Shown here in pieces: positions 54,357 to 63,797 of a stretch of 64,000 nt of DNA. A program made the position numbers and the translations under genes. Numbering within the stretch: position 1 is the first letter of the stretch; each line of letters begins with the position of its first letter. A model generated the notes under the pieces. It did no database searches, was not told the DNA's origin, and worked only from the letters and a program-made list of their open reading frames with translations. The stretch comes from Arthrobacter sp. YN (lineage in GTDB: Bacteria > Actinomycetota > Actinomycetes > Actinomycetales > Micrococcaceae): the NCBI RefSeq assembly GCF_002224285.1, contig NZ_CP022436.1, positions 3,162,001 to 3,226,000 of the forward strand, read 5' to 3'.

Positions 54357-54438
54357 GCGCGAGTGGTGAAATTGGCAGACACGCAGGATTTAGGTTCCTG
54401 TGCCTTCGGGCGTGGGGGTTCAAGTCCCCCCTTGCGCA
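54357..54438 (+). tRNA. tRNA-Leu(TAG)
   Basis: 82 bases, class II tRNA with a long variable arm (GCCTTCGGGC). Acceptor GCGCGAG / CTTGCGC, anticodon stem CAGGA/TCCTG with loop TTTAGGT (anticodon TAG), T-loop GGTTCAAGTCC. CCA is not encoded. Confidence 0.97.
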
Positions 54439-54470
54439 CAGCATGAACACAGTGGCCATGGGCCACCCGG

Positions 54471-54512
54471 AATACCCCCGGTTGCAGAATTTGCAGCACG
54501 GGGGTGTTTTTT
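54471..54512 (+). terminator. Terminator of tRNA-Leu
   Basis: AATACCCCCG pairs with CGGGGGTGTT (one G-U), 18-base loop, six T (54507-54512). From here to 54637 nothing else is seen beyond the leader of the next gene. Confidence 0.88.
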
Positions 54513-54637
54513 CCTCAAGCAGCGGGGATGGCTTCCTGAAAATGTGCTGGGAGGTGCACTCAGGACGTTCAACTAGACTGGAATGCGGTCTGGCCGAAGC
54601 CGGCCACAGCACTTCCAACCGGCTTGAGGGGACAAGA

Positions 54638-56305
54638 GTGGCAAGCAGCAAAATGCGGCGCCTGACCGTACAGTTCGGAGCTGCAGTAGCGGTTTTGGGG
54701 CTGGCAGCGTGTACAGGAACACCGGGCCCGGCACCGTCTTCGTCCTCCAGCAGCACCGCTCCGGTGGAGCCTACCGCCACTTTCAACTTCGGCACCGCCT
54801 CCATGCCGCTGGGACTCGATCCCGCCATGACCGCGGATTCGGAGTCCTACCGTGTCACCCGCCAAGTCCTCGAAGGCCTGGTCGGCGTGGATGGCGCCAC
54901 CGGTGAGACAACTCCACTTCTGGCCACGGAGTGGAAAGACAGCAACAACGGGCTCAGCTACGATTTCACGCTCCGCTCCGAAGTGACCTTCCACGACGGC
55001 ACTCCACTGGACGCTGCCGCTGTCTGCGCAAACTTCAACCGCTGGTTCACTTTCCCCTCTGAACTCCGGAAACAAGCACCCGGCATTTCGTTCCAAGGGG
55101 TGTTCAAAGCCTATTCCGACGAACCGGTGTTCTCCATTTTCAAAGACTGCAAAGTGGTCTCGGCCAACGACGTCCAGATCAACCTGACGCGGCCCTTCAC
55201 CGGTTTCCTGCAGGCGTTGACCCTGCCCGCCTTCGCCATCTCCTCGCCCACCGCCCTTGAAGCGCAAAAAGCGAACGTGCTGGACCAGACCTTGAACGGC
55301 CAGGCCGTGTCCGCCTATGCCAGCCACCCCGTAGGGACGGGCCCCTATGAATTCAACGCCTGGGATGAGAACAAACTCACGCTCGCCACGTACAAGGGCT
55401 ACTGGGGCAACCGGGGCCAAATAGCCACCATCAATTTCATCCCCTACGATCGCGCCGAAACGCGGCAGCAAGCCCTTCTGGACGGGAAGATCGACGCTTA
55501 CGACCTCGTAACGCCCGGAACCTTTGACCAACTGGTCAAGAAGGGTGTCCAGATAATCCAGCGCGACCCGTTCTCAGTGATGTACCTCGGGATCAACCAA
55601 GCCGTGGCGCCCTTGGAGAAGCTCGAAGTCCGCCAGGCAATCGAAATGGCAGTCGACAAGGAAACGCTGATCCGGCGGTTCTTCATCGACAACACGGCAC
55701 AGGCCTCACAGTTCGTGCCGCCCAAGCTCAGTGGTTTCAACAACAATGCCCCGTCCCTCGGATACAACCCCGAGAAGGCCAAGGAACTGCTGGAGAAGGC
55801 GGGCTACAAGGGTGAGGAAATCAAGTTCTACTACCCACTGAACGCCACCCGCGCCTACATGCCCACTCCCGAAAAGATCTATGCCGAAATCAGCCGCCAA
55901 CTGGTTGCCGTAGGCTTCAACATCAAGCCAGTGCCAGTGGACTGGGAGGGCGGCTACCTGCAGCGCGTCCAGTCGGCAGGAGATCGCGGACTGCACCTTC
56001 TGGGTTGGAACGGCTCCTACGCCGACGCCGATAACTTCCTGGGGCCGCTGTTCGGCGAAACCCGGGCAGAGTTCGGCTATGCGGATTCGGAAGTCTTCCA
56101 TAAGATCGAGCGGGCACGCGCCATGCCTGACGGAGACGACCGCAACGCCCAGTACCAGGCCATCAACGCTGAGATCGCGGCCTCGGTACCGGCTGTGCCG
56201 ATCGCCTTTCCCATCTCCGCTTTGGCGTTGTCCAACAAGGTGGAAAGCTACCCGGCTTCACCTGTCCTCAACGAAGTTTTCACGAACGTCCGCTTAAAGC
56301 CTTGA
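54638..56305 (+). CDS. ABC transporter substrate-binding lipoprotein (peptide/solute type, SBP_bac_5)
   Basis: 555 residues from GTG (AGGGGA 5 bases before). Lipobox LGLAAC, then linker and an extracytoplasmic SBP_bac_5 domain: EGLVGVDGATGETTPLLATEWK, GLSYDFTLRSEVTFHDGTPLDAAAV, PVGTGPYEF, AIEMAVDKETLIRRF. Binds oligopeptides, dipeptides or similar solutes and hands them to a permease. No permease or ATPase gene is adjacent, so it serves a remote transporter or a different use. Confidence 0.9.
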   Translation: MASSKMRRLTVQFGAAVAVLGLAACTGTPGPAPSSSSSSTAPVEPTATFNFGTASMPLGLDPAMTADSESYRVTRQVLEGLVGVDGATGETTPLLATEWKDSNNGLSYDFTLRSEVTFHDGTPLDAAAVCANFNRWFTFPSELRKQAPGISFQGVFKAYSDEPVFSIFKDCKVVSANDVQINLTRPFTGFLQALTLPAFAISSPTALEAQKANVLDQTLNGQAVSAYASHPVGTGPYEFNAWDENKLTLATYKGYWGNRGQIATINFIPYDRAETRQQALLDGKIDAYDLVTPGTFDQLVKKGVQIIQRDPFSVMYLGINQAVAPLEKLEVRQAIEMAVDKETLIRRFFIDNTAQASQFVPPKLSGFNNNAPSLGYNPEKAKELLEKAGYKGEEIKFYYPLNATRAYMPTPEKIYAEISRQLVAVGFNIKPVPVDWEGGYLQRVQSAGDRGLHLLGWNGSYADADNFLGPLFGETRAEFGYADSEVFHKIERARAMPDGDDRNAQYQAINAEIAASVPAVPIAFPISALALSNKVESYPASPVLNEVFTNVRLKP

Positions 56306-56384
56306 CGTTCGCCCGCAATTTCAGTATTGGGTCTGCGCGGGGATATTCTGTGACAGCCAGTGCCGCCGCTAACGGAGATTGATC

Positions 56385-57890
56385 GTGACCTTCATTTCCA
56401 AGACTCAACATGCCGACGTCGTCCTTATTGGCGGCGGAATCATGAGTGCCACCCTTGGTGCGTTCATCAAGCAACTCGAACCCACCTGGACCATCTCCCT
56501 GTTCGAACGACTCGACGAAGCGGGGCTTGAGAGCTCCGGACCGTGGAACAACGCCGGCACCGGGCATGCCGCGCTGTGTGAGCTTAACTACTCCCCCGCA
56601 GCCAAAGACGGCTCCGTGGACCCTTCCAAGGCCCTCCACATCAACGAGCAGTTCCAACTCTCACGTCAGTTCTGGTCCCATCTGGTGGACACCAAGGTCA
56701 TTGGCTCCCCCAAGGGCTTCATCAACACCGTTCCGCACATGAGCTTCGTCATTGGCGACGACCATGCGGACTTCCTCAAGACCCGATACGAGGCACTCAA
56801 GCCCAATACGCTGTTCCGCAGCATGGAATACACCGAGGACCAGGACCAGATTGCCAAATGGGCCCCCCTGATCGTCAAGGGACGGGACCGCAAGCAGCGT
56901 GTTGCCGCTACCCGCGCAGCTGAAGGCACCGACGTCGACTTCGGTGCCCTGACGCGTGAGCTCACAACCTACCTGCAGGACAGCGGCGCCGAGGTCAACT
57001 ACGGTCACGACGTCACCAACATCAGCCGCGCAGCCGGTGGTGGATGGGACCTGTCCATCAAGCACCCCAAATCCGGCGAGCACGGCCGCATCCACGCGAA
57101 GTTTGTCTTCGTGGGAGCCGGCGGCGGAGCCCTGCACCTGCTTCAGGCCTCCGGCATTCCTGAGAGCAAGGGCTACGGCGGGTTCCCCGTTTCCGGCCAG
57201 TTCTTCCGCTGCACCGACGACGCCATCACGTCCCAGCACAGCGCCAAGGTTTACGGCCAGGCATCCGTGGGCGCGCCGCCCATGTCCGTCCCGCACCTGG
57301 ATACCCGCTACGTGGACGGCAAGCGCTCCCTCCTGTTCGGCCCGTACGCCGGATTCTCCACCAACTTCCTGAAGACCTCCAGCTACCTGGACCTTCCGCT
57401 GTCCATCCGGCCCGGAAACATCATTCCCATGTTGGCTGTAGCCAAGGACAACATGGACCTCACCGCGTACCTCATCAAAGAGGTCGCCAAGCGGCACGAG
57501 GCCAAGGTTGAGGCCCTGCGTGAGTACTACCCCGAGGCAGCGGGCGGCAACTGGGAACTGATTACCGCCGGCCAGCGTGTTCAAATCATCAAGAAGCACC
57601 CTCAGAAGGGTGGCGTCCTGCAGTTCGGCACCGAGGTCATTGCCTCCCGCGATGGTTCCGTTGGCGCGCTGCTGGGTGCCTCGCCGGGCGCATCCACGGC
57701 TGTACCGATCATGATCGAATTGCTGCAGAAGTCCTTCCCCAAGAACTTCAAGGGCTGGCAGTCCAGGCTCAAGGACATGATGCCGGGCTACGGCGTCAAG
57801 CTCAACGAGAACCCTGAGCTCGCTGCCGAACTGGAAGCAAGCACCGCGCGGTCCCTGCAGCTTGACGGGGCCAACGCCGTCCAAAGCTAG
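56385..57890 (+). CDS. mqo: Malate:quinone oxidoreductase
   Basis: 501 residues from GTG 56385 (GGAG 7 bases before); TTG at 56379 is the alternative. FAD-linked membrane-associated enzyme oxidising malate to oxaloacetate and passing electrons to menaquinone. [16 protein letters not shown] (FAD site), [51 protein letters not shown] and [15 protein letters not shown] are Mqo signatures. Confidence 0.97.
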   Translation: MTFISKTQHADVVLIGGGIMSATLGAFIKQLEPTWTISLFERLDEAGLESSGPWNNAGTGHAALCELNYSPAAKDGSVDPSKALHINEQFQLSRQFWSHLVDTKVIGSPKGFINTVPHMSFVIGDDHADFLKTRYEALKPNTLFRSMEYTEDQDQIAKWAPLIVKGRDRKQRVAATRAAEGTDVDFGALTRELTTYLQDSGAEVNYGHDVTNISRAAGGGWDLSIKHPKSGEHGRIHAKFVFVGAGGGALHLLQASGIPESKGYGGFPVSGQFFRCTDDAITSQHSAKVYGQASVGAPPMSVPHLDTRYVDGKRSLLFGPYAGFSTNFLKTSSYLDLPLSIRPGNIIPMLAVAKDNMDLTAYLIKEVAKRHEAKVEALREYYPEAAGGNWELITAGQRVQIIKKHPQKGGVLQFGTEVIASRDGSVGALLGASPGASTAVPIMIELLQKSFPKNFKGWQSRLKDMMPGYGVKLNENPELAAELEASTARSLQLDGANAVQS

Positions 57891-57957
57891 GCCATACCCG
57901 GGGCTGCGGCCGGTTCCCGTCAGACGAATCGTTACGTAGACCCTGGGAGTCAATGCA

Positions 57958-60900
57958 ATGTTCCGCCTGGCCAAGCTTTCTCTGGGAAACCGGGCCCTGA
58001 TCGCGCTGATCACCGTCTTTGCGGCGGTGTTCGGCGTGATCACCATGGGATCCCTGAAGCAGGAACTCATTCCGTCCATCGAGTTCCCGCAGATCACTGT
58101 GGTGACCTCCATGCCAGGCGCGTCCCCGGAGGTCGTGGACAAGCAATTGAGCCAGCCCCTGGAAACAGCACTGAACAGTGTTGAGGGACTGGAGTCCACC
58201 ACGTCCACTTCCCGTAACGGTGTATCGCAGATCACCATGGTGTTCACGTACGGGTCCAACCTTGACCGGGCACGGAACCAGATCGACCGGGCCATCTCGA
58301 ACGCCAAGCGGGTGCTGCCCGCCGACGTCGAGCCCCAATCCATTGCCGGGAACATCAGCGACTTTCCCATCGTCTACCTGGCCGTATCATCGGACAAGCC
58401 CCTCAGTGAGCTCAATGCCGACCTCTTGCGGCTGAGCGTTCCCCGGCTCCAGAAGATCGACGGCGTCCGCGGCGCCGATGTGACGGGCGGGTCCAACCAG
58501 CACATCCTGATCCAGCCCCGTCCGGCAGACCTGGCCACCAGCGGCGCGTCCATCCAGGCCATCAGCAATGCCTTGAAGAACAACGGAACTTTGGTCCCAG
58601 TGGGCACCATCGAGGACCAAGGCAAGACGTTGTCCCTCCAGCTCGGCAGTCCCGTGGATTCCTTGGAGATCATTAAGGGACTTCCCCTGACAGGTGCAAA
58701 GAATGCTGCCACCATCGGGGCGGTGGCCGACGTCAGCATCGAGGACGATGCTGCTACCTCCATCACGCGCACCAATGGCAAGCCGACTCTGGCGCTGTCC
58801 GTCACCAAAAAGCCCGAGGGCGATACTGTAGCGATCTCGCATGCCGTGCGCGATGCGATCGGACCCATGCAGGACGAACTGGGCAACAACGCCACCTTCA
58901 CTCCGGTCTTCGATCAAGCCCCGTTCATCGAGAAGTCCATCAAGGACCTCACCACCGAAGGCCTTCTCGGACTGGGCTTCGCCGTGGCCGTCATCCTGGT
59001 GTTCCTGATGTCCGTGCGATCCACCCTGGTGACCGCCGTTTCCATACCGCTGTCCCTTCTGATCACCTTCATTGGCATCTCCGCAACCGGCTATTCACTG
59101 AACATCCTCACTTTGGGTGCACTGACCATTGCGATCGGGCGTGTGGTGGATGACTCCATCGTGGTGATCGAGAACATCAAGCGACACCTCAGCTACGGCG
59201 AACACAAGCTCACCGCCATCCTGACCTCCATCCGTGAAGTCGCCGGAGCCATCACGGCCTCCACACTGACCACCGTGGCCGTCTTCCTGCCCATCGCCTT
59301 TGTGGGCGACCTCGCCGGCGAGCTGTTCCGGCCGTTCGCCCTCACAGTGACCATCGCGCTGTTGTCCTCATTGTTGGTTTCGCTCACGATCGTTCCTGTG
59401 CTGGCCTACTGGTTCCTCGCGTCCCCGGCAAAGGGCGCTGAAGCGGCGGCCTCCACCCAGGAGGCGGCGAAGAAGGCCCGGGAAGCCGAGCAAAAAAGCA
59501 GGCTCCAGCGCGGTTACCTTCCGATCCTTGCGAAGACACAAAAGCACCCGGTCATCACGTTGTCTGCCGCGGCTTTGGTGCTCGTGGCGACCGTTGCCGT
59601 TTCACCGCTTCTGGCCACCGACCTGCTGGGCCGCTCCGGCGAGAACAGCATGACCGTACGGCAGGTCCTCCCCGCCGGGACCAGCCTGCAGGCCACCAGC
59701 GATGAAGCAGCCAAAATCGAAGATGCCCTGAAGGGCATCAACGGCATCAAGGACGTGCAGGTCACCTCCGGAAATGCGCAGACAGGCTTCGCTGCCCTGA
59801 CATCAACCGGTTCGTCCAACTCGACGTTCACCATTGTCACCGACGAGAAAGTGAACCAGACCAAGCTCCAGGAGGAGGTCAGATCCTCACTGGTTGGTGC
59901 CGCGGGGAAGGTTACCGTCGGATCCCAGCAAGGCGGTTTCGGCACTTCCTCGACGGTGGACATCACCATCCGGGCGGCTAACTCCGCCGACCTCCAAACT
60001 GCCAGCGATGCCATGGTGAAGGCCATGGACGGAGTGCCTGGCAGTTCCGAGGTAGCTACCAACCTCGCGTCCAAGCAATCGGTCGTCCAAGTCCGCGTTG
60101 ACCGCGCCAAAGCCGTGGCGGCCGGCTTGACGGAGGAGCAGGTAGGGGCCTTCCTGGCCTCCACCGTCAGCCCCATTCCTGCGGGCACCGTCCGGATCGA
60201 CACCAACGACTACCCGGTGCAGATCGGTGAGGGCACACGCTTCACCAGCATCGCTTCAGTCCGGGCACTTCAGCTACCCACAGCACGCGGTGGGGTGGCG
60301 TTGGAGTCCATTGCCGCCGTCGAGCAGGTTGATACTCCCGTCTCCATCACCAGCAGCAACGGGCAACGCACGGCGCGGGTGACCGTGACGCCGTCGGGTT
60401 CCAACCTGGGCAGTGTGAGCACCGCCGTTCAGGAGCGACTGGCAACGGTGGAACTTCCGGCCGGGGTCACTGCCACCATCGGAGGTGCCACAACCCAGCA
60501 GGCGGAGTCCTTCCGGCAGTTGGGCCTGGCACTGCTGGCGGCTATCGCGATTGTTTACGTCATCATGGTGGCCGCATTCAAGTCACTCATCCAACCGCTG
60601 ATCCTGCTGGTGTCGGTTCCGTTCGCCGCCACGGGCGCCGTCGGCTTGCTGTTGGTGACCGGCGTTCCGCTGGGCCTGCCCTCGCTGATCGGCATGCTGA
60701 TGCTGGTGGGCATCGTGGTGACCAACGCAATCGTCCTGATCGACCTCATCAACCAGTACCGCAAGCCCCACGATGGCAGCCCGGGCATGAACGTGGCGGA
60801 CGCCATCACGCACGGTGCGCGCCAACGCCTCCGTCCCATCCTGATGACGGCATTGGCCACGGTGTTCGCACTGACGCCCATGGCCTTGGGACTCACGGGC

Positions 60901-61182
60901 GGCGGCGGGTTCATTTCCCAACCACTGGCCATTGTGGTGATCGGCGGGCTGGTCTCCTCCACGGCCTTGACGCTGGTGCTGGTCCCGGTCCTTTACAAGC
61001 TGGTGGAGGGACGCAGGGAGAAGAAGGACCTGCTGAACGCCCTGCAGGACAAGCCGACGCCGTCCGGAAACGGCACGTCCGGCAACGCAGCCAACGGCTC
61101 GTCGGACGAGTTCCAGGATTGGACCACTGGCATGATTCCCAGGGTCAAGGGCCGCCGCGCAGCCCATCATCCCAGCGAATAG
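57958..61182 (+). CDS. RND-family transporter (AcrB/SwrC-type)
   Basis: 1074 residues from ATG (GGGAG upstream). The AcrB/HAE1 layout: first helix near residue 12, an outside domain to ~330, six helices, the charged-motif helix GRVVDDSIVVIENI, second outside domain, final helices (LALLAAIAIVYVIMVAAF ... VVTNAIVLIDLINQYR). It lacks an adjacent fusion protein and outer-membrane channel, as expected for Gram-positive RND pumps such as SwrC. Tail is charged. Substrates unknown. Confidence 0.92.
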   Translation: MFRLAKLSLGNRALIALITVFAAVFGVITMGSLKQELIPSIEFPQITVVTSMPGASPEVVDKQLSQPLETALNSVEGLESTTSTSRNGVSQITMVFTYGSNLDRARNQIDRAISNAKRVLPADVEPQSIAGNISDFPIVYLAVSSDKPLSELNADLLRLSVPRLQKIDGVRGADVTGGSNQHILIQPRPADLATSGASIQAISNALKNNGTLVPVGTIEDQGKTLSLQLGSPVDSLEIIKGLPLTGAKNAATIGAVADVSIEDDAATSITRTNGKPTLALSVTKKPEGDTVAISHAVRDAIGPMQDELGNNATFTPVFDQAPFIEKSIKDLTTEGLLGLGFAVAVILVFLMSVRSTLVTAVSIPLSLLITFIGISATGYSLNILTLGALTIAIGRVVDDSIVVIENIKRHLSYGEHKLTAILTSIREVAGAITASTLTTVAVFLPIAFVGDLAGELFRPFALTVTIALLSSLLVSLTIVPVLAYWFLASPAKGAEAAASTQEAAKKAREAEQKSRLQRGYLPILAKTQKHPVITLSAAALVLVATVAVSPLLATDLLGRSGENSMTVRQVLPAGTSLQATSDEAAKIEDALKGINGIKDVQVTSGNAQTGFAALTSTGSSNSTFTIVTDEKVNQTKLQEEVRSSLVGAAGKVTVGSQQGGFGTSSTVDITIRAANSADLQTASDAMVKAMDGVPGSSEVATNLASKQSVVQVRVDRAKAVAAGLTEEQVGAFLASTVSPIPAGTVRIDTNDYPVQIGEGTRFTSIASVRALQLPTARGGVALESIAAVEQVDTPVSITSSNGQRTARVTVTPSGSNLGSVSTAVQERLATVELPAGVTATIGGATTQQAESFRQLGLALLAAIAIVYVIMVAAFKSLIQPLILLVSVPFAATGAVGLLLVTGVPLGLPSLIGMLMLVGIVVTNAIVLIDLINQYRKPHDGSPGMNVADAITHGARQRLRPILMTALATVFALTPMALGLTGGGGFISQPLAIVVIGGLVSSTALTLVLVPVLYKLVEGRREKKDLLNALQDKPTPSGNGTSGNAANGSSDEFQDWTTGMIPRVKGRRAAHHPSE

Positions 61183-61210
61183 CAACCACCTCCAACAGAC
61201 TCACCTTCAC

Positions 61211-61243
61211 GGGCAGGGCCGGGAACATTTCCCGGCCCTGCCC
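61211..61243 (+). terminator. Terminator of RND gene
   Basis: 15-bp stem GGGCAGGGCCGGGAA with its complement and a 3-base loop; T-run absent (TGTTAC). Confidence 0.7.
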
Positions 61244-61251
61244 TGTTACAG

Positions 61252-61290
61252 GTATCGATACATGCAAATGCATCTAGTTTGAGATACACT
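61252..61290 (+). promoter_or_regulatory. Promoter with two abutting palindromes before the monooxygenase-marR operon
   Basis: GTATCGATAC (61252-61261) and ATGCAAATGCAT (61262-61273; imperfect at the centre only) abut each other. TACACT (61285-61290) is a likely -10, with -35 ATGCAA 17 bases upstream inside the second palindrome. Likely operators of the MarR protein encoded downstream. Confidence 0.5.
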
Positions 61291-61332
61291 GTTGACAGAG
61301 CCCGGGACCACGGGCAGGGAGAAAGGCACATC

Positions 61333-62457
61333 ATGCAGATCGGCGTATTCAGCGTCAGCGACATCACCACTGACCCCACCACGGGCCGCACGCCCACGGA
61401 AAACGAACGCATCAAGGCCTCCGTTGCCATCGCCAAAAAGGTCGAAGAAATCGGCATGGATGTCTACGCCCTGGGCGAGCACCACAACCGGCCGTTCTTC
61501 TCCTCCTCCCCCACCACCACCTTGGCTTACATCGCCGCGCAGACCGAGCGCATCACGCTCTCCACTGCAACCACGCTGATCACCACCAATGATCCGGTGA
61601 AGATTGCCGAAGACTTCGCGATGCTTCAGCACCTTTCGGACGGCCGCGTGGACCTCGTCCTCGGCCGCGGCAATACGGCGCCGGTCTACCCCTGGTTCGG
61701 CAAGAACATCCAGGACGGCGTAGAACTCGCGATCGAAAACTACAGCCTGCTCCGCAAGCTGTGGGATGAGGACACCGTCAATTGGTCCGGCAAGTTCCGC
61801 ACGCCGCTGCAGAACTTCACCTCCACCCCGCGACCGCTCGACGGCGTCGCTCCCTTCGTGTGGCACGGTTCCATCCGTACGCCGCAGATCGCAGAAGTTG
61901 CTGCGTACTTTGGCGATGGATTCTTTGCCAACAACATCTTCTGGCCCAAGGAGCACTACCAGCAGCTGATCGGCCTTTACCGCGAGCGGTACGAGCACTA
62001 CGGACATGGCAAGGCAGACCAGGCGATTGTTGGCCTCGGCGGGCAATTCTTCATGAGGAAGAACTCCCAGGACGCTGTCAAGGAATTCCGCCCGTACTTT
62101 GATAATGCGCCGGTCTATGGACACGGACCGTCGCTGGAGGACTTCACGTCCCAGACGCCGTTGACCGTAGGAAGCCCCCAGGAAGTCATTGAAAAGACCC
62201 TGACCTTCCGCGAGGCCTTCGGAGACTACCAGCGCCAGCTGTTCCTGATCGACCACGCCGGCCTTCCCCTGAAGACTGTCCTGGAGCAGTTGGACCTCTT
62301 CGGCGAGGAAGTCCTTCCCGTCCTGCGCAAGGAATATGCTGCCATGAAGCCGGCCCACGTGCCGGACGCTCCGACGCACGCATCCCGCGTTGCCGCAGCA
62401 TTGGAAGAAAAAGTCAGCGAATCCGCAACTGCCGGTGCCGCGGGGCAGGACGCCTGA
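61333..62457 (+). CDS. Luciferase-like flavin monooxygenase
   Basis: 374 residues from ATG 61333. TIM-barrel LLM family: MQIGVFSVSDITTDP, GEHHNRPFFSSSPTT, ISTATTLITTNDPVKIAEDFAMLQHLSDGRVDLVLGRG. Uses reduced FMN or F420; the specific substrate is unknown. The stop codon overlaps the next start (TGATG), so it is translated with its MarR regulator. Confidence 0.9.
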   Translation: MQIGVFSVSDITTDPTTGRTPTENERIKASVAIAKKVEEIGMDVYALGEHHNRPFFSSSPTTTLAYIAAQTERITLSTATTLITTNDPVKIAEDFAMLQHLSDGRVDLVLGRGNTAPVYPWFGKNIQDGVELAIENYSLLRKLWDEDTVNWSGKFRTPLQNFTSTPRPLDGVAPFVWHGSIRTPQIAEVAAYFGDGFFANNIFWPKEHYQQLIGLYRERYEHYGHGKADQAIVGLGGQFFMRKNSQDAVKEFRPYFDNAPVYGHGPSLEDFTSQTPLTVGSPQEVIEKTLTFREAFGDYQRQLFLIDHAGLPLKTVLEQLDLFGEEVLPVLRKEYAAMKPAHVPDAPTHASRVAAALEEKVSESATAGAAGQDA

Positions 62458-62924
62458 TGTCCGGTCCAACGGGCGCGGCGTCCTCCGCCGTTCGCCTCGC
62501 CGCCGAAACCTGGGAGTCGTTGTTCCGCTCCCAGGTGGCGGTGATGCGGAAGCTTCAGTCAGGACCGGCGTTCAAGACCATCCCCGTCAAGGAATACGAC
62601 GTTCTTTTTACGCTGTCCAAGTGCCCATCGGGGCAGCTCCGGCTCAATGAAATCAACGACAAAGTGCTGTTGAGCCAGTCGAGCCTGAGCCGCTTGGTGG
62701 ACCGTCTTGAGAAGCGCGGTTTGGTGGAGCGGACGGCAGCCCCCGACGACGGCCGCGGAGTGCTGCTCTCACTCACCGAAGCGGGCAGCGAGCTTCAAAA
62801 AACGATCGGGCGCGAACACGTGCGGGACATCGCCCACTTGGTGGGACCGGCCCTCACCCCCGAGGAACAGCGCGAACTCCTTCGGCTGACGGAAAAACTC
62901 CGTGCTTCCGTGACGGGACACTAG
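62457..62924 (+). CDS. MarR-family transcriptional regulator
   Basis: 155 residues. EYDVLFTLSKCPSGQLRLNEINDKVLLSQSSLSRLVDRLEKRGLVERTAAPDDGRGVLLSLTEAG is the winged helix. Translationally coupled to the monooxygenase; probably represses its own operon through the palindromes at 61252. One cysteine (SKCPSG) could be a sensing thiol. Confidence 0.9.
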   Translation: MSGPTGAASSAVRLAAETWESLFRSQVAVMRKLQSGPAFKTIPVKEYDVLFTLSKCPSGQLRLNEINDKVLLSQSSLSRLVDRLEKRGLVERTAAPDDGRGVLLSLTEAGSELQKTIGREHVRDIAHLVGPALTPEEQRELLRLTEKLRASVTGH

Positions 62925-63727
62925 CGAAGGCTGACGGGCTCCCGGAGATCCTCTACCGGGAGCTCGCCGTTAACTGAGGCACTGACTTTAAGGGTCTTCA
63001 ACGTCAGGCTGCCACCCACAGTGGAGAGAAATGCCGTATCCGAGGAATCCCGGCCGGCCGTGATCCTCAGCATGGATTCACGGGGTGCCAGGCCCGTGGG
63101 GTCGATGATGTACCAAGCGCCGTCAATGTACGCTTCGGCCACGGCATGGAAATCCATGGGACTCAACCCGGGGGCGTACACAGCAGCGAGCCGGGCAGGT
63201 ACGTCCTTGGCCCTCAACAACGCGATGGCGAGGTGGGCGAAATCGCGGCACACTCCCTTGCGGTGCAGCAACGTTTCCACGGCGCCATCCGTACCCCGGG
63301 ACGAGCCGCTGACGTAGCGGAGTTCCGCGTTGACCCAGTTGCGGACCGCTTGGAGCAGTTCAGCTCCTTGCAGCGAGCCGAACTCGGCATAGGAGGTAGG
63401 CAGCAGCCTGTCAGACTCCGCATACCTGCTCGGCCTGACGTAGCGGATCAACTCCATGGGAGTGGACGTTTCAGGGATGCCAAAGCCGTGAACAGTCGCG
63501 CGGTACTCCACGGTCACTTCGCTGGGCTCGGTGAATTCAAGGTAGTGGAAGCGGCCGCCGTGGTGGTCGCTGAGTTCGGCGAAGGGAAGCTCGTCACCGG
63601 CGGAGGTGATGGAGAGGGTCTCGGTCACTGAGTCGTAACCGGAATTCCGGGCGACGGCTATTGCCATGGCTACTTTGGTGTTGGCTGCGGTCTTGAAAAC
63701 GAGCGTGGCAGCAACGTTGCGTTCCAT
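62921..63727 (-). CDS. Transglutaminase-like protein
   Basis: 268 residues from ATG 63727 (GGAG shortly before). Catalytic Cys in GVCRDFAHLA, His in MDFHAVAEAY, Asp in WYIIDPTG: the transglutaminase/protease fold. An N-terminal beta domain precedes it (~1-110). No signal peptide, so cytosolic; function unknown. It overlaps marR (4 bases) tail to tail. Confidence 0.9.
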   Translation of the reverse strand: MERNVAATLVFKTAANTKVAMAIAVARNSGYDSVTETLSITSAGDELPFAELSDHHGGRFHYLEFTEPSEVTVEYRATVHGFGIPETSTPMELIRYVRPSRYAESDRLLPTSYAEFGSLQGAELLQAVRNWVNAELRYVSGSSRGTDGAVETLLHRKGVCRDFAHLAIALLRAKDVPARLAAVYAPGLSPMDFHAVAEAYIDGAWYIIDPTGLAPRESMLRITAGRDSSDTAFLSTVGGSLTLKTLKVSASVNGELPVEDLREPVSLR

Positions 63728-63797
63728 TGATCTCCGGGATATGTTGCGGCGGGCAGTCCCCAACGGCGCCGTATGTGTGAAGCAGCCAATCGCGGGA

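Noticed and set aside
56661..58370. 569-codon minus-strand open frame opposite mqo and the RND gene
   Set aside because: Spans two real plus-strand genes with clear motifs; composition is that of a shadow frame.
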